From a virus: a stretch of 39,824 bases of DNA. Shown here one piece after another: positions 12,779 to 20,133 of this stretch. Position 1 is the stretch's first letter. Each line of letters begins with the position of its first letter. The stretch lies in the IMG/VR virus record IMGVR_UViG_3300012010_000001, positions 1-39,824 of that record; one strand, 5' to 3'. The notes beneath the pieces are model-generated. The model did not search any database and was not told the DNA's origin. It saw only the letters and a list, made by a program, of their open reading frames with translations. The position numbers were made by a program, and so were the translations under genes.

Positions 12779-13030
12779 GTGAAGAACTCGCAGCGCCTCG
12801 CGCGCTCTTCTTCTACCTACCTGAATCACGTCTTAAAAGGCTCCAAGAACGAAGAGAACGAAAAGATAGATAGACAGAAGAGCGCGCGCGAAATTGCGCG
12901 AACGGCGGGTGTGCTGCGCCGTGAGCGATACGGCTCGGTGGCGGCGCTGCGTAGAGAGCGTGACGGGCATCCCGCCTACGCGATGGCGCACCGTGATCCG
13001 CCCATCGTGCGTCAGATGGCGCAGGTATGA
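12779..13030 (+). CDS. Small basic early protein
   Basis: 83 residues from GTG 12779, with GGGAGGG (12764-12770) 8 bases upstream. It is basic and helical (GSKNEENEKIDRQKSAREIA; AGVLRRERYGSVAALRRERD). No motif recognised. The 12647-12778 gap before it holds no standard gene; an open frame from 12700 to 12873 (reading ASPSFDNADHIGPYVCAPAI) lacks an AUG/GUG/UUG start. Its own stop overlaps the next ATG (ATGA). Confidence 0.6.
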   Translation: MKNSQRLARSSSTYLNHVLKGSKNEENEKIDRQKSAREIARTAGVLRRERYGSVAALRRERDGHPAYAMAHRDPPIVRQMAQV

Positions 13031-13416
13031 CGCGCCGCGACAACCTTGCGCGAATCGGGCCGCCGGACGTGCTTCGCTGGGCCGCGGACGCGCCAGACCT
13101 GGCCGTGAAGCTGGGCGCCGAACTGGGGCTGGACCGCGTGCAGGTCGTGCAGGCGATGCGCTACCCGCCCGGCGACGTCGAGGGCGCGGCGCTGAAGACG
13201 TTGTTCATGGCGCGGCAGATCAAGGTCGAGTCTGCGCCGGCGTACTTCTTCTCGACGCTGTTCAAGGGCAAGGGATTCGGGCCGGAGGAGATTGCGGCGT
13301 ACCTGGAGGACATGGCGTACTTGAAGGACATGGCGGCGATTGAGGCGATAGAGACATCACACCCATCGGTGGATTGGCTGCAGCGGCGATACCAAGAAGC
13401 AAAGGGGGCGCGATGA
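13027..13416 (+). CDS. Hypothetical early protein
   Basis: 129 residues, ATGA-coupled on both sides. Mostly helical: DAPDLAVKLGAELGLDRVQV, then ALKTLFMARQIKVESAPAYF and EEIAAYLEDMAYLKDMAAIE. It ends with a basic stretch (WLQRRYQEAKGAR). Could be a small replication or helicase-loader accessory; no signature supports a specific role. Confidence 0.65.
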   Translation: MTRRDNLARIGPPDVLRWAADAPDLAVKLGAELGLDRVQVVQAMRYPPGDVEGAALKTLFMARQIKVESAPAYFFSTLFKGKGFGPEEIAAYLEDMAYLKDMAAIEAIETSHPSVDWLQRRYQEAKGAR

Positions 13417-13559
13417 CTGAGGTACGGCCACAGCCGGCGAACGTCCCGCTGGGAGGATGGCGAAGGCTGGACGCGGCGACGGTCAAGGCGGACTGGGCGT
13501 GGTATCGGAAGTGGTTGAAGGCCGAGCAGGCCGCCCTCGCCGAGCCGAAACATACGTAA
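13413..13559 (+). CDS. 48-residue protein at the end of the early operon
   Basis: Starts in an ATGA overlap (MTEVRPQPANVPLGGWRRLD) and has a Trp-rich helix (WAWYRKWLKAEQAALAEP). It is the last gene before the terminator/promoter region at 13560-13706. Function unknown. Confidence 0.55.
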   Translation: MTEVRPQPANVPLGGWRRLDAATVKADWAWYRKWLKAEQAALAEPKHT

Positions 13560-13640
13560 ACCTCACGCGAATGCACCTCGTTGCGGTGCGTGAGTTGACA
13601 TGTCGGCGGGACCGGCGTAATCGTATAGGTTGACCTACCG
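13560..13640 (+). promoter_or_regulatory. Intergenic hairpin and promoter candidate
   Basis: A bulged hairpin (CTCAC...GCACC-tcgttgc-GGTGC-GTGAG, 13562-13594) follows the early operon. Next is a perfect -35, TTGACA (13595-13600), with TAATCG 17 bases on (13618-13623) and TATAGG directly after. TAGGT-TG-ACCTA (about 13626-13637) is a small palindrome where a regulator could bind. This may start transcription of the sigma-like gene and beyond. Confidence 0.45.
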
Positions 13641-13668
13641 CGCCGAAGAGGTGCGGGGAGACCTCCCA

Positions 13669-13700
13669 GAGGCCACGTCAGGGGCGTGGCCTCTCTCTTT
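13669..13700 (+). terminator. Rho-independent terminator
   Basis: GAGGCCACG-tcagggg-CGTGGCCTC, a perfect 9 bp GC-rich stem followed by TCTCTTT. It lies downstream of the promoter candidate and just before the sigma-like gene, so it may act as an attenuator that a late-gene antiterminator or sigma factor has to overcome. Confidence 0.75.
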
Positions 13701-13706
13701 GTCCGA

Positions 13707-14186
13707 ATGCTTACCGCCGTAGTCGAGTACGCCGCCGCCAACTGGCATCGGTCGTGCGGGCTCGTGTACAGCATGGGAGCTCCCGGCAACGAGGCCGGGG
13801 ACATCGTTAACGACGCCGTCGTTAACTGCTGCGAGACGCCGGACCACGAGGTCCGGAACGTGGCGGGCTATTGGCATGTCTGCCTGAAGAATGCGCTGGC
13901 CGATTACATCCGCAAGCAGACGGGGGAGCGGCGCGATCGTCCGGCCATCATCGTTTCAGACGATTTCATACGAATCGAGAGAGAGCGTAAGCGGAGTTTC
14001 GCCGGCGACCCGGAGGACGAAGCGCTCGCCGCCGAATTGGCCAAAGAGATCGCCGGAGCGCTCACGCCGGGGGAGCGGCGGGGTCTCGCGCGTTACCTGG
14101 CGACGGGGACGACCGGGGGATCCACAGAACGCGCCGCTCTAATGCACGCCCGCATCCGCGTCAAGAAGCTGCTGGCGTGCGCATGA
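13707..14186 (+). CDS. Sigma-70-like regulator
   Basis: 159 residues from ATG 13707; an earlier in-frame GTG (13686) lies inside the terminator stem and is rejected. The N-terminal half resembles sigma region 2 (NEAGDIVNDAVVNCCETPDH; VAGYWHVCLKNALADYIRKQ). The C-terminal half resembles region 4 (ELAKEIAGALTPGERRGLAR; RAALMHARIRVKKLL). Such short sigma-like proteins in phages switch on late genes. Its place between the early operon and the structural genes fits a late activator. Similarity is by pattern only. Confidence 0.6.
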   Translation: MLTAVVEYAAANWHRSCGLVYSMGAPGNEAGDIVNDAVVNCCETPDHEVRNVAGYWHVCLKNALADYIRKQTGERRDRPAIIVSDDFIRIERERKRSFAGDPEDEALAAELAKEIAGALTPGERRGLARYLATGTTGGSTERAALMHARIRVKKLLACA

Positions 14187-14209
14187 GGGCTCAGTTCAAG
14201 GAGGCATCT

Positions 14210-14875
14210 GTGAAGATCGCTCTCGTCGCCCTCATCCTCGCTGCCTTAATCGGCGGCGGCATGGTTGCAGAGGCTAGCGGCTGCCACGGTGTCGCCGGGT
14301 GCCACCGTCCTAGCCCAACGCCTACGGCACTCCCGACTGTGCAACCAACGCCTACTCCTGTCCCGTCGCCAACTCCGGCGCCGACTCCTACCCCGTCGCC
14401 GTCATCGACTCCCAGCTCGGACGGCTCCTACGACTACGGGGCTATCGACAGCACCGAGGCGCAGTTCCTCGTGCTGATAAACAACTATCGGGCACAGAAC
14501 GGCCTCGGCGCACTCACCCTCGATACCCGCCTTAACGCCGCCGCTGACTGGAAGAGTAACGAGCTAGGCCTGCTCTACAACTACTTCGATCACAACGAGC
14601 CCGCCTGTCCGTCCATTGACCCCAAGTGTGGGGAGAGCTGGACGCAGGTGTTCTGCGATTTCGGCTACTGCTACAACACATGGCTAGCGCAGAACCTCGC
14701 CGCGGGATACATCACCGCGCAGCAAGCGTTCGACGCATGGCATGCATCACCCGGCCACGACGCCAATATGCTTGGCCCGAATTACCTGGTGATTGGCATC
14801 GGGCGCGTGTACGTGCCGGGCAGTTACTACTCCTGGTACTGGACTACTGACTTTGGCGGTGTGAGGACGCAGTGA
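14210..14875 (+). CDS. Secreted CAP-domain protein
   Basis: 221 residues from GTG 14210, with AAGGAGG (14198-14204) 5 bases before it. A signal peptide (MKIALVALILAALIGGGMVA) with an AxA-like site precedes a Cys-containing start and a Pro/Thr/Ser linker (about 35-75). The CAP (SCP/PR-1) domain follows: FLVLINNYRAQNGLGALTLD, DHNEPACPSIDPKCGESW, AQNLAAGYITAQQAFDAWH, and HASPGHDANMLGPNYLVIGI. CAP proteins are common secreted bacterial proteins but rare in phages. It may act on the host envelope or be expressed from the prophage. Confidence 0.8.
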   Translation: MKIALVALILAALIGGGMVAEASGCHGVAGCHRPSPTPTALPTVQPTPTPVPSPTPAPTPTPSPSSTPSSDGSYDYGAIDSTEAQFLVLINNYRAQNGLGALTLDTRLNAAADWKSNELGLLYNYFDHNEPACPSIDPKCGESWTQVFCDFGYCYNTWLAQNLAAGYITAQQAFDAWHASPGHDANMLGPNYLVIGIGRVYVPGSYYSWYWTTDFGGVRTQ

Positions 14876-14881
14876 CGCACG

Positions 14882-15001
14882 ATGACCGCCGAAGAGACGC
14901 CCCCGGTCAGTCTGTGGTGGGTCCGGCGCGGCAGCCGCGAGTGGCGCTGGCTCACATATCTGCGGTGGCTCTATTTGAATTACGATCCGCGGCTTCTATA
15001 A
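14882..15001 (+). CDS. 39-residue Trp-rich protein
   Basis: ATG 14882 lies 7 bases after the CAP gene stop. The peptide is rich in Trp, Arg and Leu (SLWWVRRGSREWRWLTYLRW). It may be a short amphipathic or membrane-associated peptide. No ribosome binding site is obvious, so support is modest. Confidence 0.4.
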   Translation: MTAEETPPVSLWWVRRGSREWRWLTYLRWLYLNYDPRLL

Positions 15002-15044
15002 TGATGAATCGGAGGTATAGATAACATTGAAGGAGGCGAGCGAT

Positions 15045-15569
15045 GTGAGTAAACCTTGGGAGCATTGGGGCGACCAGGAGCACCGCGACATCCGGGAGAC
15101 GCTCAATCGCCTCGAAGCGAAGACCGATTTCATCAATGATCAGCTATTCGGACTAGCAATGCAGGAGGAAGAAGAAATGGCGACAGAGCAGGAAACACTA
15201 GCCCAGATCGCAACGCTGAACACGGCGTTCGACAACAACACGAAGAGCATCTCGGCCATCGCGACGGAGACGGCGGCAATCCGCGCCGGCCAGACGCCCG
15301 GAGCCATCCCCCAGTCCGTGACCGATGCACTGACGGCGCTGGGCGCAAAGGACGCAGCCATCCAGGCCGCCCTTGACGCTGAGGTGGCCGCTGACGCCTC
15401 GACGGTTCCGGCCTCCACGCCCACGCCTGTCGCGACGCCGCCCGCGCCCGTCGTGACAAACGACCCGGCCACCGGCAACACCACGACGGCGACCACGAAC
15501 GCCGACGGCACGACAACGACCGTCGTCACCGACCCGAGCGGGACCGTGATCTCGAACACAACGGCGTAA
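15045..15569 (+). CDS. Coiled-coil protein with Thr-rich tail
   Basis: 174 residues. GTG 15045 is chosen because AGGAGG (15031-15036) lies 8 bases upstream; the TTG at 15027 lies before that site. Residues 1-45 are polar helical (DQEHRDIRETLNRLEAKTDF), 50-120 are a likely coiled coil (TLAQIATLNTAFDNNTKSIS) and the tail is Thr/Ala/Pro-rich (about 125-174). A second, in-frame ATG at 15178 has its own purine-rich site, so a shorter form may also be made. Possibly a structural or fibre-like protein. Confidence 0.65.
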   Translation: MSKPWEHWGDQEHRDIRETLNRLEAKTDFINDQLFGLAMQEEEEMATEQETLAQIATLNTAFDNNTKSISAIATETAAIRAGQTPGAIPQSVTDALTALGAKDAAIQAALDAEVAADASTVPASTPTPVATPPAPVVTNDPATGNTTTATTNADGTTTTVVTDPSGTVISNTTA

Positions 15570-15581
15570 TTCCCACAAGAG

Positions 15582-15622
15582 GCGAGGGCGGGAGCCGTGG
15601 GGCGCGGTAAGCCCGCCCTCGC
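15582..15622. repeat. 11 bp inverted repeat after the coiled-coil gene
   Basis: GCGAGGGCGGG...CCCGCCCTCGC, an exact stem of 11 bp around a 19 base loop. No T-run follows, so it is not a classic terminator. It could be a factor-dependent terminator or an RNA-stabilising hairpin between two genes. Confidence 0.5.
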
Positions 15623-15651
15623 TGCGATCGTAATGAAGGGAGGGCATGGGC

Positions 15652-15903
15652 ATGACTACTCAACGGACGATCTCGCTCGGTTCAAAAGTCCGCGACCGAG
15701 TCACGGGATTCGAGGGGATAGCGACCACGCGCTCTTCGCATATCAGCGGCTGCGATACCTACTGGGTGACGCCTGGACTCACGAAGGAGGGCAAGCCCGG
15801 AGATAGTCAGGCTTTTGACGTCAACCGTCTCGATGTCCTGAAGACGGGAGCGATCGAGCTTCACGTAGACACCGAAGTCTCAGGCGTGATCTCGGCGGGT
15901 TAG
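15652..15903 (+). CDS. Small beta-rich phage protein
   Basis: 83 residues. ATG 15652 is preferred to 15646 because GGGAGGG is then 8 bases away. The pattern GSKVRDRVTGFEGIATTRSS, HISGCDTYWVTPG, and FDVNRLDVL recalls a common small phage protein with a beta-barrel-like profile. Function unknown. Its TAG is directly followed, in the same frame, by the HNH coding region. Confidence 0.65.
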   Translation: MTTQRTISLGSKVRDRVTGFEGIATTRSSHISGCDTYWVTPGLTKEGKPGDSQAFDVNRLDVLKTGAIELHVDTEVSGVISAG

Positions 15904-15906
15904 AGG

Positions 15907-16227
15907 ACGCCAAACGCTGTTAGCACTCCCTGCCTCGCGCCAGGTGGCTGCTCTGCGGCCAGCGTGAAGAACGGTCGCTGCGCGGCCCACAACAGGGCAG
16001 CGGACAGGGCACGCGGCACGGCGGCACAGCGCGGCTACGGCGAGGCGCACAGGCGATGGCGCGCAGTCATCCTGGCGCGCGATCCGTACTGCGCGTGCGG
16101 TGCGCCGGCCACGGTAGCGGATCACATTACCCCACTGCGCAAGGGCGGATCGTGGGACGTATCAAACGGTCAGGGCATGTGTCGACACGATCACGATGTC
16201 AAGCGAGCAACGGAGGACAAGCGATGA
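15907..16227 (+). CDS. HNH endonuclease near terminase (non-AUG start?)
   Basis: The HNH core is clear: QRGYGEAHRRWRAVILARDP, CACGAPATVADHITPLRKGG and GMCRHDHDVKR. Phage HNH proteins next to terminase genes help DNA packaging. The first standard start is GTG 15964 (87 residues), but coding similarity continues upstream as TPCLAPGG and a Cys/His finger ending GRCAAH, typical of the family N-terminus. The only plausible start there is ACG 15907 (106 residues) after AGAGG. The usual second cysteine pair (CxxC) reads C-RHD-H here, so zinc binding may be weakened. ATGA overlap with the next gene. Confidence 0.75.
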   Translation, partial: TPNAVSTPCLAPGGCSAASVKNGRCAAHNRAADRARGTAAQRGYGEAHRRWRAVILARDPYCACGAPATVADHITPLRKGGSWDVSNGQGMCRHDHDVKRATEDKR

Positions 16228-16469
16228 GCCAACCACAGGAACCGCCAATCACGCAGGAAGCGCCGATCGCGCAACTGGTTATCAACCTGATGCCGAACAG
16301 GCAGGTGTTGGTCAGCGGCCCGATCCAGGACGATCTGTTCTGTTATGGCCTCTTGGAGAAGGCTAACGACGCCATCCATGAGTGGCACGCCGAAGCGCAG
16401 AAGCAAGCGGCGGGCGGACTAACGATCGTGCGCCAACCACTGAACAACAACGGCGGCAACGGGGCATGA
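16224..16469 (+). CDS. Hypothetical 81-residue protein
   Basis: ATGA-coupled to the HNH gene and to the following gene. It is polar, with a Pro/Gln-rich start (MSQPQEPPITQEAPIAQLVI) and a helical centre (GLLEKANDAIHEWHAEAQKQ). Resembles small proteins that sit before terminase in many siphophages; no function assigned. Confidence 0.65.
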   Translation: MSQPQEPPITQEAPIAQLVINLMPNRQVLVSGPIQDDLFCYGLLEKANDAIHEWHAEAQKQAAGGLTIVRQPLNNNGGNGA

Positions 16470-16855
16470 CGGCGAAGAAGACACCGCCGCTTCGGGAGCC
16501 GTTGAGGTATGCGACTCGCCGCGCTTACGATTCGCCCAGTGAGGCCCGCAAGAAGAAGGCAGCGGCGCGGGCGAAGGTCGTACCCACGACGATACGGGTG
16601 ACCGCCCTATCGGATGTCGCCATCCTTGCCATCGAGGGACTGATCACCGCGAGACTCGATCTGCATTTCGCCAACTGCCACACGCTCACCACGGCGGCAG
16701 ACACATCCGGCTACGACGGCCTCGGCCCCGGCGCGCAGGCGCACAAGCCTACGCGCTGGCGGCTCAGGCTCGGCTTCGTCCTGCGCGTGCTGGTCTACGC
16801 GGCGCTCTTCGTGCTATTGCTGGCTGCTGGCTTCGCTGCCGGGCGGCTGGCGTAG
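16466..16855 (+). CDS. Basic protein with C-terminal membrane helix
   Basis: 129 residues. The first 45 are strongly basic (SPSEARKKKAAARAKVVPTT); a central folded part follows (LSDVAILAIEGLITARLDLH), then a final transmembrane helix (VLVYAALFVLLLAAGFAAGR). A tail-anchored inner-membrane protein is likely. No family recognised. Confidence 0.65.
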   Translation: MTAKKTPPLREPLRYATRRAYDSPSEARKKKAAARAKVVPTTIRVTALSDVAILAIEGLITARLDLHFANCHTLTTAADTSGYDGLGPGAQAHKPTRWRLRLGFVLRVLVYAALFVLLLAAGFAAGRLA

Positions 16856-16864
16856 CTGACGGGC

Positions 16865-17089
16865 ATGTTCCCTGAAGGCTTTGGCAAGGCAGGTCACGAG
16901 TGGGCACGCCTGCAAGCCGGTCGTTCCGGTCGCCGTCGCTCCGGCCTGCTGTATGTAGACCGCTACTGCGCCATCCTGTCACAGCGTCCGCCCGGTTGGA
17001 CGTGGTCACCAGCGGAAGGATTAGAGATCATGGCCCAGCCGTGGACGTGGAAGGTGCGGACGCCAATCGGCTGGCAGGAACTCGCGTGA
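16865..17089 (+). CDS. Hypothetical 74-residue protein
   Basis: ORF from ATG 16865 (MFPEGFGKAGHEWARLQAGR), basic in the middle and Trp-rich at the end (PPGWTWSPAEGLEIMAQPWT). No good ribosome binding site. An internal ATG at 17031 follows GGAAGGATTAGAG and would give only 19 residues. Modest support. Confidence 0.4.
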   Translation: MFPEGFGKAGHEWARLQAGRSGRRRSGLLYVDRYCAILSQRPPGWTWSPAEGLEIMAQPWTWKVRTPIGWQELA

Positions 17090-17092
17090 CCC

Positions 17093-17155
17093 CCACCCCC
17101 TCCAAATCTCTGCCGGGGGTGGCCCGCCAAGACCGGTCACAATCCCTTTTTTTGT
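17093..17155 (+). terminator. Hairpin and T-run before the terminase genes
   Basis: CCACCCCC (17093-17100) pairs with GGGGGTGG (17115-17122), an 8 bp stem with a 14 base loop. A CCTTTTTTTG run lies about 25 bases downstream, so it is not a standard terminator. The area 17090-17175 is otherwise non-coding. Confidence 0.4.
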
Positions 17156-17175
17156 TTGTACGAAATTGGTGACTT

Positions 17176-17622
17176 TTGAAGGGCCGTAGGCCCAAGTCCG
17201 AGGAGATGCGTCAGCGCCGCAACATAGCGCCTACGAGGGCCGTGCTGAAGGCTTCGGCCATGAAATTGAAGCCCCCCACGTTGCCAAAAGGACGCCGGTG
17301 GGACGCCCTGACGAAGCAATGGTGGGCGGATATCTGGGCCAGTCCGATGGCGCCCGAGTACCTGAAGGCCGACACCGGCGGACTCTTCCGCCTGGCGCTC
17401 CTTGTCGATGCGTTCTGGGCGGGTTCGATGGACGTGAGGCTAGCGGCTGAGATACGCCAAGAGCAAGCAGCCTACGGGTTGAGTCCGCTGGACCGGCGCC
17501 GGTTGGAGTGGACGATCGAGAAGACGGAGCAAGAGAAGGCGCGGCGAAAGAAGCGAGCGCCGAGGGCCGTGAAGGGCGACGATCCCCGCAACATCCTGCG
17601 GCCGGAGTTTAAGAGTGCGTGA
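17176..17622 (+). CDS. terS: Terminase small subunit (P27-like)
   Basis: 148 residues from TTG 17176 (reads KGRRPKSEEMRQRRN after the start), as usual for P27-type small terminases that open with GRxP. Recognises phage DNA for packaging. Helical core (WDALTKQWWADIWASPMAPE; FRLALLVDAFWAG) and a basic tail (EKTEQEKARRKKRAPRAVKG). It ends in a GTGA overlap with the large subunit, which supports the assignment. Confidence 0.8.
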   Translation: MKGRRPKSEEMRQRRNIAPTRAVLKASAMKLKPPTLPKGRRWDALTKQWWADIWASPMAPEYLKADTGGLFRLALLVDAFWAGSMDVRLAAEIRQEQAAYGLSPLDRRRLEWTIEKTEQEKARRKKRAPRAVKGDDPRNILRPEFKSA

Positions 17623-19268
17623 CGACCCTTATCGTGCCGCCGATGGAGGAAGCGCCCTGGCCGACACTGGGGCCGGGGGTCTGCGCGTTCATCGAGGAGT
17701 ATCTGATCTACGGGCCGGGCGACCTCCGGGGCAAGCCTTACGTCCTGGACGACGAAACACGCGGGCTGATTTATCGCATGTACGAGGTCTACCCCCGCGG
17801 GCATGCAATGGAAGGCAGACGGCGGTTTAAGGAAGTCGGAATCTCCATGCCGAAGGGCACGGCGAAGACTGAGAAGGCGGCGCTGATCGCGGCGGTAGAA
17901 CTCCACCCGGACGGCCCCGTTCGGACTGTCGGCTGGGGCGTGCGCGGCGATCCAGGTGTGCCGGTTGGCGGGGGCGTTAACGACCCCTATATCCCAATGG
18001 TGGCGTACACCGAAGAGCAGACTGAAGAGCTGGCCTATGGGGCACTGTACGTGATGATCTCCGAGGGGCCGCTCGCCGACGACTTCGATATCGGGCTGGC
18101 TCGGATCATGCGCTTGCAGGGCGGCGGCAAGGCTGAGGCGTTGGCTAATGCGCCGGATTCCGCTGACGGCATGCGCACCACGTTTCAGCACCTCGATGAG
18201 ACGCACCGTTTTATCCTGCCCCGCATGAAAGCGGCGGTACAGACAATGAAGCGGAACATCCCGAAGCGCTACGCCGCCGACGCCTGGACGCTCGAAACGA
18301 CGACGGCATTCGCCAGCGGCGAGGGGTCGGTCGCCGAAGCGACTATGGACTACGCGAAAGCCGTGGCGTCTGGCGAGATCAAGGACTCGCGCCTCTTCTA
18401 CTTCCACCGCCAGGCGCGCGAGGACTTCGACCTCGCAAAATGCGACCTGTCCACCGATGCCGGGCCTGAGATGCTACGGCAGGCAATTACTGATGCTCGT
18501 GGCCCGAGTTCGGCTTGGGCTGATATTGAGTCAATCGTCGCTCAGTTCATGGACCCCGGCGCGGATACTGAATACCTGCAACGGGTATGGCTGAACCTCT
18601 CGCGCAAGGGCGCGGGCAAGGCGTTCGATATCGAGACGTGGAAGGCATTGGCGCGGGACCGCAAGCCTAAGCGCGGCGCGCTTATAACCATCGGCTTCGA
18701 CGGGGCGCGTTACTTTGACAGCACGGCGCTGATCGCGACGGAGATCGCCTCGGGCTGGCAGTGGCCGCTGGGGATCTGGGAGCGCCCGGAGCATCGCGCT
18801 GACTGGGAAGTGCCTGAGGGTGACGTCGACGCCGTGCTCACTCAGGCGTTTGAGACGTTCGACGTGTGGCGCATGTACGCCGATCCTCCGTTCTGGGAAT
18901 CCACGCTTGCCATGTGGGCCGGAAGATGGGGGCTGGATAAGGTGTGGAAGTGGCCGACGAACCGCTGGTCAGTCATGGGGCCATCCGTCCGAAGCTACGC
19001 CAACGCGATCGCCGCCGGTCAGGTCACGCACAACGGAGACGAGGCGTTCGCCCGGCACATCGCGAACGCAGTCAAGCGCCCCCTGTCGATCCGCGATGCT
19101 GAAGGCGTGCCGTTCTGGGTCATCGAGAAGGAGCGAAAAGGCTCGCCCTTCAAGATTGACGCTGCCGTGGCGGGCATCCTCTCGTGGGAGGCGCGGACGC
19201 TGGCGATATCAGAGGGAATCAAGAAAGAGCAAAGCCCATATGCACACAGGGGGATCATTTCGATATGA
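17619..19268 (+). CDS. terL: Terminase large subunit
   Basis: 549 residues. ATP-driven DNA packaging motor plus nuclease. The Walker A is degenerate, MPKGTAKTEKAALI near 77; Walker B with catalytic Glu is QHLDETHRF near 190. RNase-H-like nuclease Asps appear in GFDGARYFDSTAL (about 360), MYADPPFW, and SPFKIDAAVAGILSWEA near the end. Length fits the phage HK97-type class. It overlaps the small subunit (GTGA). Confidence 0.9.
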   Translation: MTTLIVPPMEEAPWPTLGPGVCAFIEEYLIYGPGDLRGKPYVLDDETRGLIYRMYEVYPRGHAMEGRRRFKEVGISMPKGTAKTEKAALIAAVELHPDGPVRTVGWGVRGDPGVPVGGGVNDPYIPMVAYTEEQTEELAYGALYVMISEGPLADDFDIGLARIMRLQGGGKAEALANAPDSADGMRTTFQHLDETHRFILPRMKAAVQTMKRNIPKRYAADAWTLETTTAFASGEGSVAEATMDYAKAVASGEIKDSRLFYFHRQAREDFDLAKCDLSTDAGPEMLRQAITDARGPSSAWADIESIVAQFMDPGADTEYLQRVWLNLSRKGAGKAFDIETWKALARDRKPKRGALITIGFDGARYFDSTALIATEIASGWQWPLGIWERPEHRADWEVPEGDVDAVLTQAFETFDVWRMYADPPFWESTLAMWAGRWGLDKVWKWPTNRWSVMGPSVRSYANAIAAGQVTHNGDEAFARHIANAVKRPLSIRDAEGVPFWVIEKERKGSPFKIDAAVAGILSWEARTLAISEGIKKEQSPYAHRGIISI

Positions 19269-19280
19269 AGGAGCGCGACT

Positions 19281-19472
19281 ATGGAGCATGACCTCGAAGA
19301 GTGCGTAAAACGCTTGCGCCTCGAACCCGGTGACGTGCTCATTCTGCGAACTAAAAGACTAACGCGGGACGCCGAAGAGCGTATCCGTCGCACCATGGCA
19401 GGGGCGTTCCCCGATCACAAATGCGTCGTCCTTGAAGATATAACTCTTGAAGTGACGCGGGCGACGCCATGA
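19281..19472 (+). CDS. Small charged protein after terminase
   Basis: 63 residues; GAAGGAG (19267-19273) is 7 bases before ATG 19281. The sequence alternates charged helix and strand (LEECVKRLRLEPGDVLILRT; TRDAEERIRRTMAGAFPDHK). It resembles small proteins found between terminase and portal in several phages; unassigned. ATGA overlap with the next gene. Confidence 0.65.
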   Translation: MEHDLEECVKRLRLEPGDVLILRTKRLTRDAEERIRRTMAGAFPDHKCVVLEDITLEVTRATP

Positions 19473-19609
19473 CGAAGCTCACGGCGGGTCTGTTCGGCGT
19501 AGGGACGCTTCTGGTAGCAATTGGCGCAGGCCTGATCTATCTCCCCGCTGGGATCATCACGCTAGGTGCCCTGGCGGTGGCGGCGGCAGTAGCTGAGGTG
19601 TACGGATGA
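19469..19609 (+). CDS. 46-residue membrane protein
   Basis: ATGA-coupled on both sides. Two hydrophobic segments (LTAGLFGVGTLLVAIGAGLI; ITLGALAVAAAVAEV) around a YLPAG turn indicate a small two-helix membrane protein. Function unknown; its location between terminase and portal genes is unusual for a membrane protein. Confidence 0.55.
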   Translation: MTKLTAGLFGVGTLLVAIGAGLIYLPAGIITLGALAVAAAVAEVYG

Positions 19610-19746
19610 GCACCTTATACGGCGTGACGACCCACCGCGAGCGACGGTGGACGTCGATTTCAAACCTGGACGGCACCCTCAATTACAAGCGGATAGCACC
19701 AGATCCAGCACCCTTTCTGGGGCTTCTAGTACTTGCCAATTGGTGA
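19606..19746 (+). pseudogene. ORF truncated by the DUF559 insertion
   Basis: Starts in an ATGA overlap (MSTLYGVTTHRERRWTSISN). After about 25 codons it runs into the minus-strand DUF559 gene, where its frame continues into sequence of the other gene (RIAPDPAPFLGLLVLANW) before a TGA. It is probably the leftover 5' end of a former operon gene. Confidence 0.4.
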
Positions 19747-20068
19747 ACCGCACCAACTTAAAACCATGTGCCGTGAGGAAGTGTTCTTTCTTTGAGTCTC
19801 GGCGCCTTACTTGCCTATTGAGCAGGTGCGGTAGGCCATCAATCTCAATCGCCAGCCGATATTCAGGGATGACGAAATCAATGATGTATATATTGGTGGC
19901 AACCTGTCGCTTGACGCGGCGTGGGGCCAGCCGTGGGGCGAGCTCCTCCCAGAATGTCGCTTCCGCAGGCGTTGGCGCAAACTTCATCTCTCCTGCGTAT
20001 TCTTCGATGCGCCGATGGCGGGCCCGGGGAAGTCGCGGCGGGAAGCCACTCTTTAGGATGAGGTCCAT
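19679..20068 (-). CDS. DUF559/Vsr-like endonuclease
   Basis: 129 residues from ATG 20068, with GTGGAG 8 bases upstream on its strand; a GTG at 20089 is an alternative. The fold is shown by FAPTPAEATFWEELAPRL, VATNIYIIDFVIPEYRLAIE, IDGLPHLL, KKEHFLTAHGFKLVRFTN and WQVLEAPERVLDLVL, i.e. the D...E-x-D catalytic pattern of the PD-(D/E)xK/Vsr-like DUF559 family. It sits opposite to all surrounding genes and has lower GC, consistent with a mobile free-standing nuclease. The 20069-20133 gap holds the portal ribosome binding site. Confidence 0.8.
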   Translation of the reverse strand: MDLILKSGFPPRLPRARHRRIEEYAGEMKFAPTPAEATFWEELAPRLAPRRVKRQVATNIYIIDFVIPEYRLAIEIDGLPHLLNRQVRRRDSKKEHFLTAHGFKLVRFTNWQVLEAPERVLDLVLSACN

Positions 20069-20133
20069 AAGTTCCGCTCCACTTATCACGTCCTCATTCT
20101 ATGTCGCGGCGATTCGCGGAGGTATATGCATAG

